A stretch of 64,000 nt of DNA from a bacterium (GCA_021813505.1 JAKAKI010000041.1:90168-154167), one strand, 5' to 3'; numbered from the stretch's first letter, positions 34,078 to 44,042 are shown. Translations and numbers: made by a program. Notes: generated from the letters alone by a model not told the origin.

Positions 34078-36417
34078 ATGAATCTCGAACAAGTTCTCCA
34101 TCGGCTGCGGGAAGATCGGCGCAACGCCGACTGCATTGCCCACTGGCACACGATGCCCGCCATGCCTGGCCGATATGCCGAGTTCCCGGGAGCACTCGAC
34201 GCGCGGTTGGTGGCGGCAATTCGGCGGAGAGGCGTTTCCCGGCTCTACTCCCATCAGGCGGAGGCGGTCGAATGCGCCGGCACCGGCAAGAACGTCGTCG
34301 TCGTCACGCCGACCGCATCAGGCAAGACACTTTGCTACAATCTTCCCGTCATCAATGCGATTCTCGAAGACCCGTCTGCCCGCGCGCTCTATCTGTTCCC
34401 GACCAAAGCCCTCTCGCAGGACCAGCGCGCTGAGTTGCTCGAACTGACCGAGGCGGTAGGCGTCGATATCAAAACGCACACATTCGACGGCGACACCCCC
34501 CAGATGGCGCGCCGTGCGGTGCGTTCGGCCGGGCAGATCGTGATCACCAATCCCGACATGCTCCATTCGGGAATCCTGCCCCACCATACCAAATGGGTCA
34601 AACTGTTCGAGAACCTGCGCTTTGTGGTTATCGATGAACTGCACAGTTATCGCGGCGTGTTCGGTTCCCATCTCGGCAATGTGATCCGCCGCCTGATGAG
34701 AGTGGCCGCATTCTATAATTCGAAACCGCAATTCATTTGCTGCTCTGCCACCATTCACAACCCCGGTGAGCTTGCGACCCGGATCGTCGGTGCACCGTTC
34801 AAGGTGGTCGACCGCAATGGCGCCCCGACCGCCGAGAAGCATGTGATCCTGTACAACCCGCCGGTGGTCAACGCGGCCCTCGGCATCCGGCGCTCGTCGC
34901 TCTCGGTTGCCAATACGCTCGCCTGCGAGTTTCTCGCCAACGACATTTCGACCATCATCTTTGCGGGGTACCGCCGTTCGGTGGAGATCATTCTCACCTA
35001 CCTGCGTGCTCACATGTCCCGCCAAAAGATCAATCCGAAACTGGTCGAGGGGTATCGTGGCGGGTATCTGCCGAATCAGCGCCGTGCGATCGAACAGGGA
35101 TTGCGCAACGGAACGGTCAAGGGCGTCGTGTCGACCAGTGCGCTCGAACTGGGCATCGACGTCGGCTCGCTCGACGTCTCCATTCTCACCGGATACCCCG
35201 GCACGATCGCCTCAATGTGGCAGCAGATCGGCCGCGCCGGGCGGCGCAGCGGGCTGTCGGCGGCGATTCTCGTTGGCAATTCGTCACCGGTCGATCAATT
35301 TCTGATGCGCCATCCCGAGTATCTCTTCGGGCGACCTGTCGAAGCCGGCATCATCGACCCGAACAATCTCGTCGTGCTGATGTCGCATTTGAAGTGTGCT
35401 GCGTTCGAATTGCCCTTTGATGCCACCGAGCGTTTCGGTGTCGATTCCACCGAACCGATGCTGGAGTACCTGGAGAAGAACCGCGTCCTCACTCAATCAT
35501 CAGGTAAGTACTTCTGGATGTCCGAGATTTATCCGGCGGGCGAGGTGTCGCTACGTTCCGCCTCTCCGGAGAACTTCGTCATCCTCGACCGCTCCAATCA
35601 GAACCGGGTGATTGGCGAGGTCGATCTGTTCGCTGCACCGGTGTTCCTCCACCCCGAAGCGATTTATCTTCACGACGCCGAGCAGTACCAGGTCAAGGAG
35701 CTCGACTGGGATGGGCGACGTGCTTATGTCGAATCGGTCGACGTCGACTACTACACCGACGCGGAGACGAAGACTGATTTGAAGATTCTCACGGTCGAGA
35801 AACAACGCCAGACTCCCGACACCCGTCTGGCGCACGGCGACGTCTCGCTCACGACGGTCGCTGTCCTCTACAAAAAGATCAAATTCTTCACCCACGAGAA
35901 CGTGGGCTTTGGCAAGATCCATCTGCCGGAACAGGAAATGCACACGACCGCGTTCTGGGTCGACTTCGATGCCGATGTCGTCCACAAACTCGGATTCGGT
36001 CTGGGGGTTACCGGCGAGGTGCTTCGGGCCGCGTCCAATGCCCTCGGTCACATGGCGCCGCTCTGGGTAATGTCGGACACGCGTGATATCGGTGCCCTCT
36101 CGCAGGTGCGTGCGCCTCAATCCGGTCTGCCCACGATCTATCTCTATGACAATGTTCCCGGCGGCGTCGGTTTCTCGCAACGATTCTTCGAACTCGCACA
36201 CGAACTGTTTGCCGAGACCGCACGGCTGATCGCCGAATGCCCCTGTTACTCGGGGTGTCCTTCGTGTGTGGGGCCGGAGGCCGAGGTAGGGGAGAGCGGC
36301 AAAAGCGGCGCCCTCGCACTTCTGCGTTTCGCTGCTCAAACCGCGGACCTTGCGGTGACGCCGCCCGATGCCGCCGAGATGGCGAGCGCCCCGATGGCCG
36401 ACGGTGAGATGGACTGA
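34078..36417 (+). CDS. MrfA/YprA-type DEAD-like helicase with DUF1998 domain
   Basis: A 779-residue SF2 helicase. N-terminal motor motifs: YSHQAEAVE (Q-like), TPTASGKTLCYNLP (Walker A), VIDELHSYRG (motif II, DELH), CSATI (III). The second RecA domain has STSALELGIDVGSLDV and QQIGRAGR (VI). The C-terminal DUF1998/MZB region ends with the zinc motif CPCYSGCPSC. Bacillus MrfA (YprA) with this layout repairs mitomycin-type damage, and Hrq1 is a eukaryotic relative; a DNA repair role is therefore likely. It stands alone after a repeat-bearing gap. Confidence 0.9.
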   Translation: MNLEQVLHRLREDRRNADCIAHWHTMPAMPGRYAEFPGALDARLVAAIRRRGVSRLYSHQAEAVECAGTGKNVVVVTPTASGKTLCYNLPVINAILEDPSARALYLFPTKALSQDQRAELLELTEAVGVDIKTHTFDGDTPQMARRAVRSAGQIVITNPDMLHSGILPHHTKWVKLFENLRFVVIDELHSYRGVFGSHLGNVIRRLMRVAAFYNSKPQFICCSATIHNPGELATRIVGAPFKVVDRNGAPTAEKHVILYNPPVVNAALGIRRSSLSVANTLACEFLANDISTIIFAGYRRSVEIILTYLRAHMSRQKINPKLVEGYRGGYLPNQRRAIEQGLRNGTVKGVVSTSALELGIDVGSLDVSILTGYPGTIASMWQQIGRAGRRSGLSAAILVGNSSPVDQFLMRHPEYLFGRPVEAGIIDPNNLVVLMSHLKCAAFELPFDATERFGVDSTEPMLEYLEKNRVLTQSSGKYFWMSEIYPAGEVSLRSASPENFVILDRSNQNRVIGEVDLFAAPVFLHPEAIYLHDAEQYQVKELDWDGRRAYVESVDVDYYTDAETKTDLKILTVEKQRQTPDTRLAHGDVSLTTVAVLYKKIKFFTHENVGFGKIHLPEQEMHTTAFWVDFDADVVHKLGFGLGVTGEVLRAASNALGHMAPLWVMSDTRDIGALSQVRAPQSGLPTIYLYDNVPGGVGFSQRFFELAHELFAETARLIAECPCYSGCPSCVGPEAEVGESGKSGALALLRFAAQTADLAVTPPDAAEMASAPMADGEMD

Positions 36418-36476
36418 GCTGGTGGCATTGCACCCAACAGTTGATGGATTGTGATCCAGTCCGAAGCTCACCCGAT

Positions 36477-36544
36477 GTCATCCCCGCGAAGGCGGGGATC
36501 CAGAGGTTTATGGCGGGTGGTTTCCTGCTCTCGCGGGAATGACA
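36477..36544. repeat. Inverted repeat of the tccccgcgaaggcgggga type
   Basis: Outer arms tgtcat / atgaca with inner hairpins ccccgcgaaggcgggg and tctcgcggga. The same dispersed type occurs at 48838-48907, and half copies at 39885-39901 and near 27975-27999. It lies between the helicase and aminotransferase genes. Confidence 0.8.
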
Positions 36545-36575
36545 AGTACGGGTTGCTGTGAGAGTGAGTTTGTAA

Positions 36576-37676
36576 ATGGCCCCGAACGATCATCGCCTCT
36601 GCTTCTTCCGTGGCCGCGTGGCGCTGTATACAGCGTTGCAGGCCATGGGCATCAAGCCGGGCGATGAGGTCCTTCTTCCGGGCTACACCTGCATCGTAGT
36701 TCCCAACGCCGTCAAATATCTTGGGGCAGTTCCTGTTTTTGTGGACATCGATTTAGAGACTTACAACATCGCCCCAGACTTGATCGAGCCGCGCATCACA
36801 CCGCGCACCAAAGTCATCATCGCCCAGCACACCTACGGGCTGCCGGCTGACATGGGTCAGATTGCCGATATCGCTCGGCGTCACAAGTTGTACCTGATCG
36901 AGGATTGCTGCCACGCGGTTGGCTCAAGTTACAAGGGACGCGAAGTGGGGGCATTCGGCGACGTCGCCTTCTTCTCGTCGCAGTGGTCGAAACCGCTGAC
37001 CACAGGACTCGGTGGTTGGGCCATTGTGAATAATCAACAGTTGTACCTGGGCATGCAGAAGATCCATTCGCAACTGCCGGCACCAAGCGCGATTGACGTG
37101 CTCCAGTTGAGACTTCAGTATTTATTGTACCAGTTTCTTCTGCGGCCGTCCCGTTTCTGGTTTGCTCAAAAGGTCTACCGGTTGTTGACCAGAGCCGGAG
37201 TCATCATTGGCTCGGCCCACCCGGGCGAGTCCGAAGGACAGCTCCCGCCCCGCTACGCCATGAGAATGTCGTCGTGGCAGGAAGAGAAATTGGATGAGCA
37301 ACTCCAACGGCTTTCGGCGACCATCGCGCATCGCAAGATGATTACCGGAATCTATCGGGATGGTCTGCGGGCACTGGGCTTGTCGCCGACAGATTCCCCG
37401 GAAGAAGTCGATCCCGTTTATCTGTGCTACCCTGTTTGTGTGAGTGACAAGCCGCGAACTCTGGAGGCGGCGCGGGAGGCGAAGATCGAGTTGGGCGATT
37501 GGTTCATCTCGCCGGTGCATCCGAATCGGACGCACTGGGAGGTTGCCGGTTACCAAAAGGGTTCTTGTCCACGCGCGGAAGATGCCTGCGCCCACGTCAT
37601 AAATTTGCCGACTCATCCCCGGGTCAGCTCTGCCGAAGCCGCTCGGACTCTCGAGTTCATTAAGCGCTGGATTTGA
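36576..37676 (+). CDS. DegT/DnrJ/EryC1/StrS-family PLP protein
   Basis: A 366-residue fold-type I PLP enzyme of the sugar aminotransferase family. Visible: FFRGRVALYTALQAMG near the N-terminus, PGYTC and VFVDIDLETYNI, the cofactor Asp in LIEDCCHAVGSSYKGREVG, and the Schiff-base lysine in SSQWSKPLTTGLGG. Typical members transaminate nucleotide-linked keto-sugars for surface glycans. No other sugar gene is adjacent, so the substrate is open. A sequence of 60-odd residues after the lysine (PSRFWFAQKVYRLL) is less conserved than usual. Confidence 0.85.
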   Translation: MAPNDHRLCFFRGRVALYTALQAMGIKPGDEVLLPGYTCIVVPNAVKYLGAVPVFVDIDLETYNIAPDLIEPRITPRTKVIIAQHTYGLPADMGQIADIARRHKLYLIEDCCHAVGSSYKGREVGAFGDVAFFSSQWSKPLTTGLGGWAIVNNQQLYLGMQKIHSQLPAPSAIDVLQLRLQYLLYQFLLRPSRFWFAQKVYRLLTRAGVIIGSAHPGESEGQLPPRYAMRMSSWQEEKLDEQLQRLSATIAHRKMITGIYRDGLRALGLSPTDSPEEVDPVYLCYPVCVSDKPRTLEAAREAKIELGDWFISPVHPNRTHWEVAGYQKGSCPRAEDACAHVINLPTHPRVSSAEAARTLEFIKRWI

Positions 37677-37882
37677 CGCCTTGGTCGATAAAGGTCGGAA
37701 GCCATCCCCGGCGGTTCGGGGCGACTAGGTTCCGTCTTCGCGGGAACGACATCGTGGACTTCTCTCCGCGTTAACTTCTTTCTGTCATATTGATCCACAG
37801 GCGTTCGGTTGAATGAAACGGGCTCGTTGATCCCACCGCGCAAATGGACTACATTGTGCGCTGAGTTAGGAGGAGATACCCA
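37677..37882. other. Gap before the acyl-CoA cluster
   Basis: 206 bases with no gene. It holds a degenerate ccccggcggttcggggc hairpin and ttcgcgggaacgacat, a half copy of the gcgggaatgac repeat. AGGAGG at 37870-37875 belongs to the next gene. Confidence 0.5.
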
Positions 37883-38299
37883 ATGCTGAAGAGGATTTCT
37901 CATGTCGCCTTTGCCGTTGTCAATCTCGACCGCGCCTGTGAGTTCTACCGCGATGTCATGGGTGCGGAAGTCACTGGACGCAAGATCGTGCCGGAACAGA
38001 AAGTCGAGGTCGCGTTTGTGCAGCTTGGTGGCACCGCCAAACTGGAATTGCTTGCGCCGACCTCAGAGGACTCGGCGGTGGGGAAGTTCCTGGCCAAGCA
38101 CGGCCCCGGTATCCATCACATTTGTTTCGAGGTCGATGGCCTGCAGCAGAAACTGGAATTCCTGGCCGATCACGGAGTGAAGCTGGTTGATACCAAACCA
38201 CGGCGCGGCGCCGAGGGAGACCAGATCGCCTTCCTGCATCCCACGTCGACGCTGGGCGCGTTGATTGAATTGAGCGAAGACGGCAAGAGTTCGAATTGA
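37883..38299 (+). CDS. mce: Methylmalonyl-CoA epimerase
   Basis: A 138-residue glyoxalase-fold (VOC) enzyme that interconverts (R)- and (S)-methylmalonyl-CoA. Metal ligands are visible as His7 in ISHVAF, His in IHHICFEV and Glu near the C-terminus in LIELSE. VNLDRACEFYRDVMG and KLELLAPTSEDS are typical. AGGAGG sits 8 bases before the ATG. It opens the acyl-CoA cluster and points to propionyl-CoA handling, although no mutase gene is in the window. Confidence 0.93.
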   Translation: MLKRISHVAFAVVNLDRACEFYRDVMGAEVTGRKIVPEQKVEVAFVQLGGTAKLELLAPTSEDSAVGKFLAKHGPGIHHICFEVDGLQQKLEFLADHGVKLVDTKPRRGAEGDQIAFLHPTSTLGALIELSEDGKSSN

Positions 38300-38408
38300 A
38301 CGAACGTTCGTTCCATCGTTTGTCTCCGTTTGTGTCACTGGCCGGCAGGGTATTTCTTGATTTTGCCGGCGAATTGCGTACATGCTACAGGTCTCTCGGA
38401 GTCAGCGT

Positions 38409-39113
38409 ATGAACAAGGTCGTTGCCAACGCCAAAGAAGCCATCCGCCTCGCCGGCGTCCGTGACGGCATGACCGTCATGGTCGGCGGATTTGGTTTATG
38501 CGGGATTCCCGAGCATCTGATCATCGCCCTGCGCGACACTGGTGCGAAGAATCTGACCGTGATTTCCAACAACGCCGGCATCGATGATTTCGGACTCGGA
38601 CTGCTTCTACAGACGAGACAGATCAAGAAGATGGTGTCCACCTATGTGGGCGAGAATGCCATCTTCGAGCAACAATACCTGAAAGGCGAACTCGAAATCG
38701 AATTTGTCCCGCAGGGAACGTTCGCCGAGCGCATTCGCGCCGGCGGCGCGGGAATTCCCGGATTTTTCACGCCGACTGGTGTCGGAACCATCATCGCCGA
38801 CGGCAAGGAAACACGCGTCATCGATGGGCGCGAGTATGTCCTCGAACGCGGGTTAACCGCAGACCTTGCTCTGGTAAAAGCCCATCGCGGCGACAAGTCG
38901 GGAAATCTGGTCTATCGCAAGACCGCCCGGAATTTCAATCCCATGATGGCCACCGCCGGCCGGATCACGATCGCGGAGGTCGAGGAGTTGGTCGAGGTCG
39001 GTACGCTCGACCCCGATGGCATTCACACACCGGGCATTTATGTGAATCATATTTTCCGTGGCGATCATTACGAGAAGCGCATCGAACAGCGCACCACCCG
39101 TCCACGTGGATAA
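38409..39113 (+). CDS. 3-oxoacid CoA-transferase subunit A
   Basis: Subunit A of a SCOT-type enzyme that moves CoA between succinyl-CoA and acetoacetate or a similar acid. The 234-residue product has GMTVMVGGFGLCGIPEHLI near the start, FFTPTGVGT and the ALVKAHRGDKSGNLVYR segment. ATG 38409 follows CGGAG; the frame is open nine codons upstream. Subunit B begins 3 bases after its stop. The match is to the ScoA/AtoD group; the acid substrate cannot be fixed by sequence. Confidence 0.93.
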   Translation: MNKVVANAKEAIRLAGVRDGMTVMVGGFGLCGIPEHLIIALRDTGAKNLTVISNNAGIDDFGLGLLLQTRQIKKMVSTYVGENAIFEQQYLKGELEIEFVPQGTFAERIRAGGAGIPGFFTPTGVGTIIADGKETRVIDGREYVLERGLTADLALVKAHRGDKSGNLVYRKTARNFNPMMATAGRITIAEVEELVEVGTLDPDGIHTPGIYVNHIFRGDHYEKRIEQRTTRPRG

Positions 39114-39116
39114 GCC

Positions 39117-39773
39117 ATGCCGATAAATCCCCAGGATCGCATCATTCGCCGCGCCGCCCGCGAACTCAAGGACGGATTCTATGTCAATCTGGGCATCGGG
39201 ATGCCCACGCTGGTGTCCAACTTCATTCCGTCGGGGATGAATATCGTTTTGCAGTCCGAAAACGGAATGCTCGGCATCGGCCCGTTTCCGTATGCCGGCG
39301 AAGAAGATGCCGATTTAATCAACGCCGGCAAGCAGACGATCAGCGAAATGCCGGGGACCTCGTACTTCTCCTCGTCTGATTCATTCGCGATGATTCGCGG
39401 CGGCAAAATCGATGTGACGATTCTTGGTGCAATGCAAGTCTCGCAATTCGGTGATCTGGCCAATTGGATGATCCCGGGCAAACTTGTCAAGGGGATGGGT
39501 GGCGCCATGGATTTGGTCGCGGGCGCGCGCAAGGTGGTCGTGACAATGACGCACACCGCCAAGGACGGTTCGCACAAGATCCTCAAGGAATGCAACCTGC
39601 CGCTGACGGGCCGCCGTGTGGTGGACATGGTCATCACCGAGTCGGCAGTCTTCCAGATCGGCGACGATGGGCTGCTCCTCACTGAAAAGCCGGCAGAAAT
39701 CAGCATCGACCAGCTGCGCACAATGACCGGCTGCGAATTCCGCATCGCACCCAAACTGGAAGTTTTGGAATAG
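39117..39773 (+). CDS. 3-oxoacid CoA-transferase subunit B
   Basis: The 218-residue catalytic subunit. The active-site glutamate is in QSENGMLG (about residue 45), which forms the glutamyl-CoA intermediate. [14 protein letters not shown] and [17 protein letters not shown] are family hallmarks. It follows subunit A immediately and precedes thiolase, the usual layout for acetoacetate activation and cleavage. Confidence 0.94.
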   Translation: MPINPQDRIIRRAARELKDGFYVNLGIGMPTLVSNFIPSGMNIVLQSENGMLGIGPFPYAGEEDADLINAGKQTISEMPGTSYFSSSDSFAMIRGGKIDVTILGAMQVSQFGDLANWMIPGKLVKGMGGAMDLVAGARKVVVTMTHTAKDGSHKILKECNLPLTGRRVVDMVITESAVFQIGDDGLLLTEKPAEISIDQLRTMTGCEFRIAPKLEVLE

Positions 39774-39938
39774 AGAATTCCGTGAACGCAAATTTGAGTC
39801 GCTTCGACATGCCGCGGGTTGCCCAACCCGCGCAGAGGATGATTATTGGCGTCGATTCGCCCAACTTTATCCCGTCGTCGTTCCCGCGAAAGCGGGAATC
39901 CACTGCGCCGGACGTGATACGATTCGCGATGTGCCCGA

Positions 39939-40008
39939 GGGAGGGCGAGGCTCCTGCCGAGCCTTGTTTCCGCGCGGAAGCATGGCTCGGCAGGAGCCTC
40001 GCCCTCCC
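39939..40008. repeat. Inverted-repeat element, family A (copy 5)
   Basis: Arms gggcgaggctcctgccgagc and gctcggcaggagcctcgccc around ttgtttccgcgcggaagcat. It lies between CoA-transferase B and thiolase, with a half copy of the cgcgaaagcgggaatcca repeat just before it (39885-39901). Confidence 0.92.
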
Positions 40009-40057
40009 ATTCCAATCAGCCAACTCGAAATCTTGTGAGAGACAGGAGGTCTGAACC

Positions 40058-41251
40058 ATGCCCAGCCCACAAAATGAAGCCGTCATCCTCGCCGCCTGCC
40101 GTACGGCGATCGGAAACTACCAGGCCGGTTTGTCCGGATTTACGGCGCCGCAACTCGGAGCCATCGCGATCAAGGAAGCGCTGAAACGTAGCAACGTAAA
40201 CAAAGACGACATCGATGAAGTCATCATGGGACAAGTCGTCCAGGCCGGCACCGGCCAGGCGCCGGGACGTCAGGCCGCGATCCATGGCGGCGTCCCCGCC
40301 ACGGTCGGCTGTATGACCATCAATAAGGTTTGCGGATCAGGATTGAAAGCGGTCATGCTCGCTGCACAATCGATCCGGGCCGGCGACCAGAGTCTCGTCG
40401 TGGCAGGTGGAATGGAATCGATGTCCAATACGCCGTTCCTGCTGCACGGCGCCAAGAAGGGCCTGAAGTTCGGCGATCAGACAATGAAGGATTCCATGGT
40501 GCTCGACGGGCTTTGGGAAGCATTCAAGAATTTCCACATGGGAAGCGCGGCAGAACTGACCGCGCGCAAGTCCAGCATCACGCGTCAGGACCAGGACGAA
40601 TTCGCGGTTGGGTCGCATCAGAAAGCGCTCGCCGCGATCTCCGGTGGCAAGTTCAAGAACGAAATCGTGCCGGTTGAGATCCCGCAGAAGAAGGGCGATC
40701 CCGTCAAATTTGAGACCGACGAATGCCCACGTCCCGGCACGACGCTGGAGTCGCTCGCCAAACTGCGTCCCGCATTCGAGAAGGACGGCACGGTCACTGC
40801 CGGCAATGCTCCAGGCTTGAACGATGGCGCCTCCGCAGTGATCGTCGCTTCGCGCGCTTACGCCACAGCCCACGGCCACAAGCCGATCGCGCGAATCGTC
40901 GACTACACCACCGCCGGCACGGAACCAGAGCTGCTGTTTTACGCGCCGATCTATGCGGTTCGCAAGTTGTGCAAAAAGATGAACGTCGAGGTCGGTCACT
41001 GGGATTTGATCGAAGCCAACGAAGCGTTTGCCGCGCAAGCGATCGCTGATGGCCGCGAGCTCGGCTGGGACTGGAGCCGTGTCAATGTCAACGGCGGCGC
41101 AATCGCCCTCGGCCATCCCATTGGCGCCTCCGGCGCGCGTATTCTCACAACCCTGATCTACGCGTTGAAAGATCGTGGTCTTAAGAAGGGACTGGCAACG
41201 TTGTGTCTTGGTGGTGGCAATGCCGTGGCGTTGGCCATTGAAGTGGAATGA
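40058..41251 (+). CDS. Acetyl-CoA C-acetyltransferase (thiolase)
   Basis: A 397-residue type II thiolase that condenses or cleaves acetoacetyl-CoA. The acyl-carrying nucleophile is Cys92 in [10 protein letters not shown]; the catalytic His is in [17 protein letters not shown]; the second Cys is in [12 protein letters not shown] (usually CGGGGQG, here slightly changed). AGGAGG lies upstream of the ATG. It works between the CoA-transferase and the 3-hydroxyacyl-CoA dehydrogenase of this cluster. Confidence 0.93.
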   Translation: MPSPQNEAVILAACRTAIGNYQAGLSGFTAPQLGAIAIKEALKRSNVNKDDIDEVIMGQVVQAGTGQAPGRQAAIHGGVPATVGCMTINKVCGSGLKAVMLAAQSIRAGDQSLVVAGGMESMSNTPFLLHGAKKGLKFGDQTMKDSMVLDGLWEAFKNFHMGSAAELTARKSSITRQDQDEFAVGSHQKALAAISGGKFKNEIVPVEIPQKKGDPVKFETDECPRPGTTLESLAKLRPAFEKDGTVTAGNAPGLNDGASAVIVASRAYATAHGHKPIARIVDYTTAGTEPELLFYAPIYAVRKLCKKMNVEVGHWDLIEANEAFAAQAIADGRELGWDWSRVNVNGGAIALGHPIGASGARILTTLIYALKDRGLKKGLATLCLGGGNAVALAIEVE

Positions 41252-41322
41252 GGACGAAGGACGAAGGACGAAGGACAAAGGACAAAGGACAAAGGACCAA
41301 GGACTAGGGCAAAGGGACTAAA
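41252..41322. repeat. Heptamer array, plus orientation
   Basis: Units gaaggac / aaaggac repeated about nine times immediately after the thiolase stop. With the inverted array at 41853 it brackets the four-helix-bundle gene. Confidence 0.88.
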
Positions 41323-41361
41323 GACGCGGGATTCGGGAATGTTGATAGAGGGATTTCTGGC

Positions 41362-41832
41362 ATGGGTTCGGGTGCAATGAGGGAATCAGGCATGATCCCC
41401 GGTGAGGCGATCAGCGACACGGCTCGGCATTCTGCCCGGATTGCCGGTGCACCATCTCCAGAGCCAGTTAACCGCAGCTACAGGGATCTCGATGTTTATC
41501 AACGTTTGTTACAATTGCACTTGGAGGTTCATAAACTGAGTCTGGCATTCCCTCCCTTTGAGAAGTACGAACTCGGCAGCCAGATCAGGCGGTCTTCAAA
41601 CTCCGCACCAGCGAATGTGGCCGAGGGCTGGGGGAATGATCACTATAGGATGTACCTCTTGGGAGTCTTTCGAGCCATCGGGGAAATCCAGGAGACGCAG
41701 CACCATCTTCAAGTCGCCATGCACAAGCAATACCTTGAAGCAGACCGTCACCGAGACCTCCACGCAAAGTACGAAGAATGTCGACGAATGCTACGCGGAT
41801 TGGCCAAACGCCTGAAGGAAGCAAACCAATGA
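41362..41832 (+). CDS. Four-helix-bundle protein (S23/avd-like family)
   Basis: A 156-residue protein with the family pattern [47 protein letters not shown] and a C-terminal Arg/Lys-rich helix. The family was first seen in intervening sequences of 23S rRNA genes and includes the accessory protein of diversity-generating retroelements, but most members are orphans of unknown function. No reverse transcriptase is nearby. Start is uncertain: ATG 41362 has GAGGGA 8 bases upstream, and ATG 41392 also has a GAGGGA. It interrupts an acyl-CoA operon and is framed by inverted heptamer arrays. Confidence 0.82.
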   Translation: MGSGAMRESGMIPGEAISDTARHSARIAGAPSPEPVNRSYRDLDVYQRLLQLHLEVHKLSLAFPPFEKYELGSQIRRSSNSAPANVAEGWGNDHYRMYLLGVFRAIGEIQETQHHLQVAMHKQYLEADRHRDLHAKYEECRRMLRGLAKRLKEANQ

Positions 41833-41852
41833 AGCACGATCATTCCTGTATC

Positions 41853-41887
41853 TTCCTTCGTCCTTTGTCCTTTGTCCTCTGTCCTTC
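41853..41887. repeat. Heptamer array, inverted orientation
   Basis: Units cctttgt / ccttcgt, the complement of the array at 41252, about five copies just upstream of the dehydrogenase gene. Confidence 0.85.
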
Positions 41888-41914
41888 GCGCTTCATCCCG
41901 CGCAAGGAGGCGTC

Positions 41915-42760
41915 ATGAACTCCATCGCCGTCTTCGGTGCCGGTACCATGGGCAATGGCATTGCGCATGTCTTCGCGCAAAACGGATTCGACGTCACGTT
42001 GATTGACACGACTTCCGAATTCGTTGCGCGCGGCATCAAGACGATCACCGGCAATCTCGACCGGCAAATCAAGAAGGGCACGCTCCAGGCAGGGGAGAAG
42101 GACGCGATCCTGGGACGAATCAAGACCGCAACTTCCACCGATGCCGCCGCCCGCGCCGATCTGGTGGTCGAGGCGATCTTCGAGAATCTGGATGCCAAGC
42201 TGGCGATCTTTTCAGCCATCGACAAGCTGTGCCCCGCCACAACGATTTTCGCATCGAACACATCGTCGCTGCCCATCACGCGTCTCGCCGCGGCGACCCA
42301 GCGTCCCGACCGCTTCATCGGCATGCACTTCATGAATCCGGTTCCGATGATGAAGCTCGTGGAGATCATCCGTGGGTACCAAACGTCCGACGAAACCTAC
42401 CGCACTATCGCGGAACTCTGCGCGCGTTTGGGCAAGACTGGTGTCGAGGTCAACGACTTCCCCGGCTTCGTATCGAATCGGGTTCTGATGCCGATGATCA
42501 ACGAAGCGATCTATTGTGTCATGGAAGGTGTCGCGCAGCCGGCCGCGGTCGACGAGGTCATGAAACTGGGAATGGCCCATCCGATGGGTCCGCTGACACT
42601 TGCCGACTTCATCGGTCTCGATGTGTGCCTCGCGATCATGGAGGTTCTCCACGACGGTCTTGGTGATCCGAAATACCGTCCCTGCCCGCTGCTCAAGAAG
42701 ATGGTGCAGGCCGGCCATCTCGGGCGAAAGTCGAAACAAGGTTTTTACAAGTATGAATAG
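41915..42760 (+). CDS. 3-hydroxybutyryl-CoA dehydrogenase
   Basis: A 281-residue NAD(H)-dependent enzyme for 3-hydroxyacyl-CoA and 3-ketoacyl-CoA. Rossmann motif [17 protein letters not shown] (residues 8-24), [13 protein letters not shown], catalytic His in [15 protein letters not shown], and [21 protein letters not shown] are all typical. AAGGAGG is just upstream. No enoyl-CoA hydratase gene is in this cluster, so that step must be encoded elsewhere. Confidence 0.94.
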   Translation: MNSIAVFGAGTMGNGIAHVFAQNGFDVTLIDTTSEFVARGIKTITGNLDRQIKKGTLQAGEKDAILGRIKTATSTDAAARADLVVEAIFENLDAKLAIFSAIDKLCPATTIFASNTSSLPITRLAAATQRPDRFIGMHFMNPVPMMKLVEIIRGYQTSDETYRTIAELCARLGKTGVEVNDFPGFVSNRVLMPMINEAIYCVMEGVAQPAAVDEVMKLGMAHPMGPLTLADFIGLDVCLAIMEVLHDGLGDPKYRPCPLLKKMVQAGHLGRKSKQGFYKYE

Positions 42761-42824
42761 TCTGTCGCTGAAATGCTCGCCTGGTGCCTCGCGCCTCCGG
42801 TTTGCGCCATCCGCCGGCAGTTTC

Positions 42825-42873
42825 TTTGTCCTTTGTCCTTTGTCCTTAGTCCTTAGTCCTTTGTCCTTTTTCC
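42825..42873. repeat. Heptamer array, inverted orientation
   Basis: About seven cctttgt / ccttagt units between the 3-hydroxyacyl-CoA dehydrogenase and the first acyl-CoA dehydrogenase. Confidence 0.87.
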
Positions 42874-42894
42874 ATCGAGCATCGGAGAGAATTT

Positions 42895-44040
42895 GTGTTT
42901 GACTCAAATCTGACCGAAGAACAGCGGCTGATGCGCGATGCCGCCCGTGAGTTTGCCGAGAAACGGCTCTATCCCAACGCCGAGCATTTCGACCAGTCCG
43001 AGGTTCTGCCGGATGATCTGTTGGCCGAGTTGGGCGAGCTGGGGTATTTCGGGATGCTGATTCCCGAAGTGTACGGCGGCATGGGGCTGGAGCCGATCGC
43101 CTACTCGCTGGTGATCGAGGAATTCGCGCGCGCCTGCGCCGGACTGGCGATCACGGTTTCGGTGCACAACACGCTCATCTCCAGCGCCATCGCGCGTTTT
43201 GGCAGCGATGAGCAGAAGAAGAAATTCCTGCCGCGTCTGGCCGCCGGCGAGATCGGCGCGTATGCGCTCACCGAGCCCGACTATGGCACCGACGCCAGCG
43301 GGATTCGTCTTCCGGCCAAGAGCGACGGTGACAGCTTTGTTCTCAACGGCACCAAGATGTTTGTGACCAATGCCAACTACGCCAAGATCTACCTCGTGTT
43401 CGTTTCCACCAACCCGGCGGCGGGACACAAGGGGCTTTCGGCGCTGATCGTCGATCGTCATACTCCCGGTTTCGAGATCGGCAAGGCAGAGCGCAAGCTC
43501 GGCATCAAGGCGTCCGACACACGGGCGCTGTCGTTCAGTGATTCTCGCATCCCGAAAGCCAACCTGGTGGGCGCCGAAGGGGATGGCCTTAAGATTGCGT
43601 TGACACAGCTTGACCACGGCCGTATCGGTGTGGCGTTGCAGGCCCTGGGGATCGGGGAGTCCGCATTGCAACAGGCACGCGAATACGCCAAAGTGCGCAA
43701 GCAATTCAACCGCCCCATCGCCGAATTCCAGGCCATCGCATTCAAGCTGGCCGACATGCGTTTGAAGCTCGATGCCTCCCGGCTGCTCATCGACCGCGCC
43801 CTGCGCAAACAATGTGCGGGCGAGAAATTCACTCTCGAAGCGGCCGAAGCCAAACTATTTTCGTCCGAGGCCGCCAACTGGGTGGCCAATGAGGCCGTTC
43901 AAATACACGGTGGGTACGGATACATGAAAGAGTATCCGGTGGAGCGGTATTTCCGCGATGCGCGGATCACCGAAATCTATGAGGGGACGTCCGAGGCCCA
44001 GCGCATCGTGATTTCCCGGGCGGTTCTCAGCGAGACCTGA
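42895..44040 (+). CDS. Acyl-CoA dehydrogenase (short/branched-chain type)
   Basis: A 381-residue FAD enzyme that introduces the alpha-beta double bond in acyl-CoA. Visible: YALTEPDYGTDASGI (flavin and substrate site), MFVTNANYA, the C-terminal catalytic glutamate in IYEGTSEAQRIVIS, and VQIHGGYGYMKEYPVERYFRDARI. GTG 42895 is preceded by GGAGAG. A second, divergent acyl-CoA dehydrogenase follows after 2 bases, so the pair is co-translated. Chain length cannot be told reliably. Confidence 0.93.
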   Translation: MFDSNLTEEQRLMRDAAREFAEKRLYPNAEHFDQSEVLPDDLLAELGELGYFGMLIPEVYGGMGLEPIAYSLVIEEFARACAGLAITVSVHNTLISSAIARFGSDEQKKKFLPRLAAGEIGAYALTEPDYGTDASGIRLPAKSDGDSFVLNGTKMFVTNANYAKIYLVFVSTNPAAGHKGLSALIVDRHTPGFEIGKAERKLGIKASDTRALSFSDSRIPKANLVGAEGDGLKIALTQLDHGRIGVALQALGIGESALQQAREYAKVRKQFNRPIAEFQAIAFKLADMRLKLDASRLLIDRALRKQCAGEKFTLEAAEAKLFSSEAANWVANEAVQIHGGYGYMKEYPVERYFRDARITEIYEGTSEAQRIVISRAVLSET

Positions 44041-44042
44041 TT

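Noticed and set aside
35551..36471. A 306-codon minus-strand frame opposite the helicase
   Set aside because: Shadow of the helicase codons; no known motif.
41362..41832. Accessory gene of a diversity-generating retroelement
   Set aside because: There is no reverse transcriptase, template repeat or variable target gene in the window.
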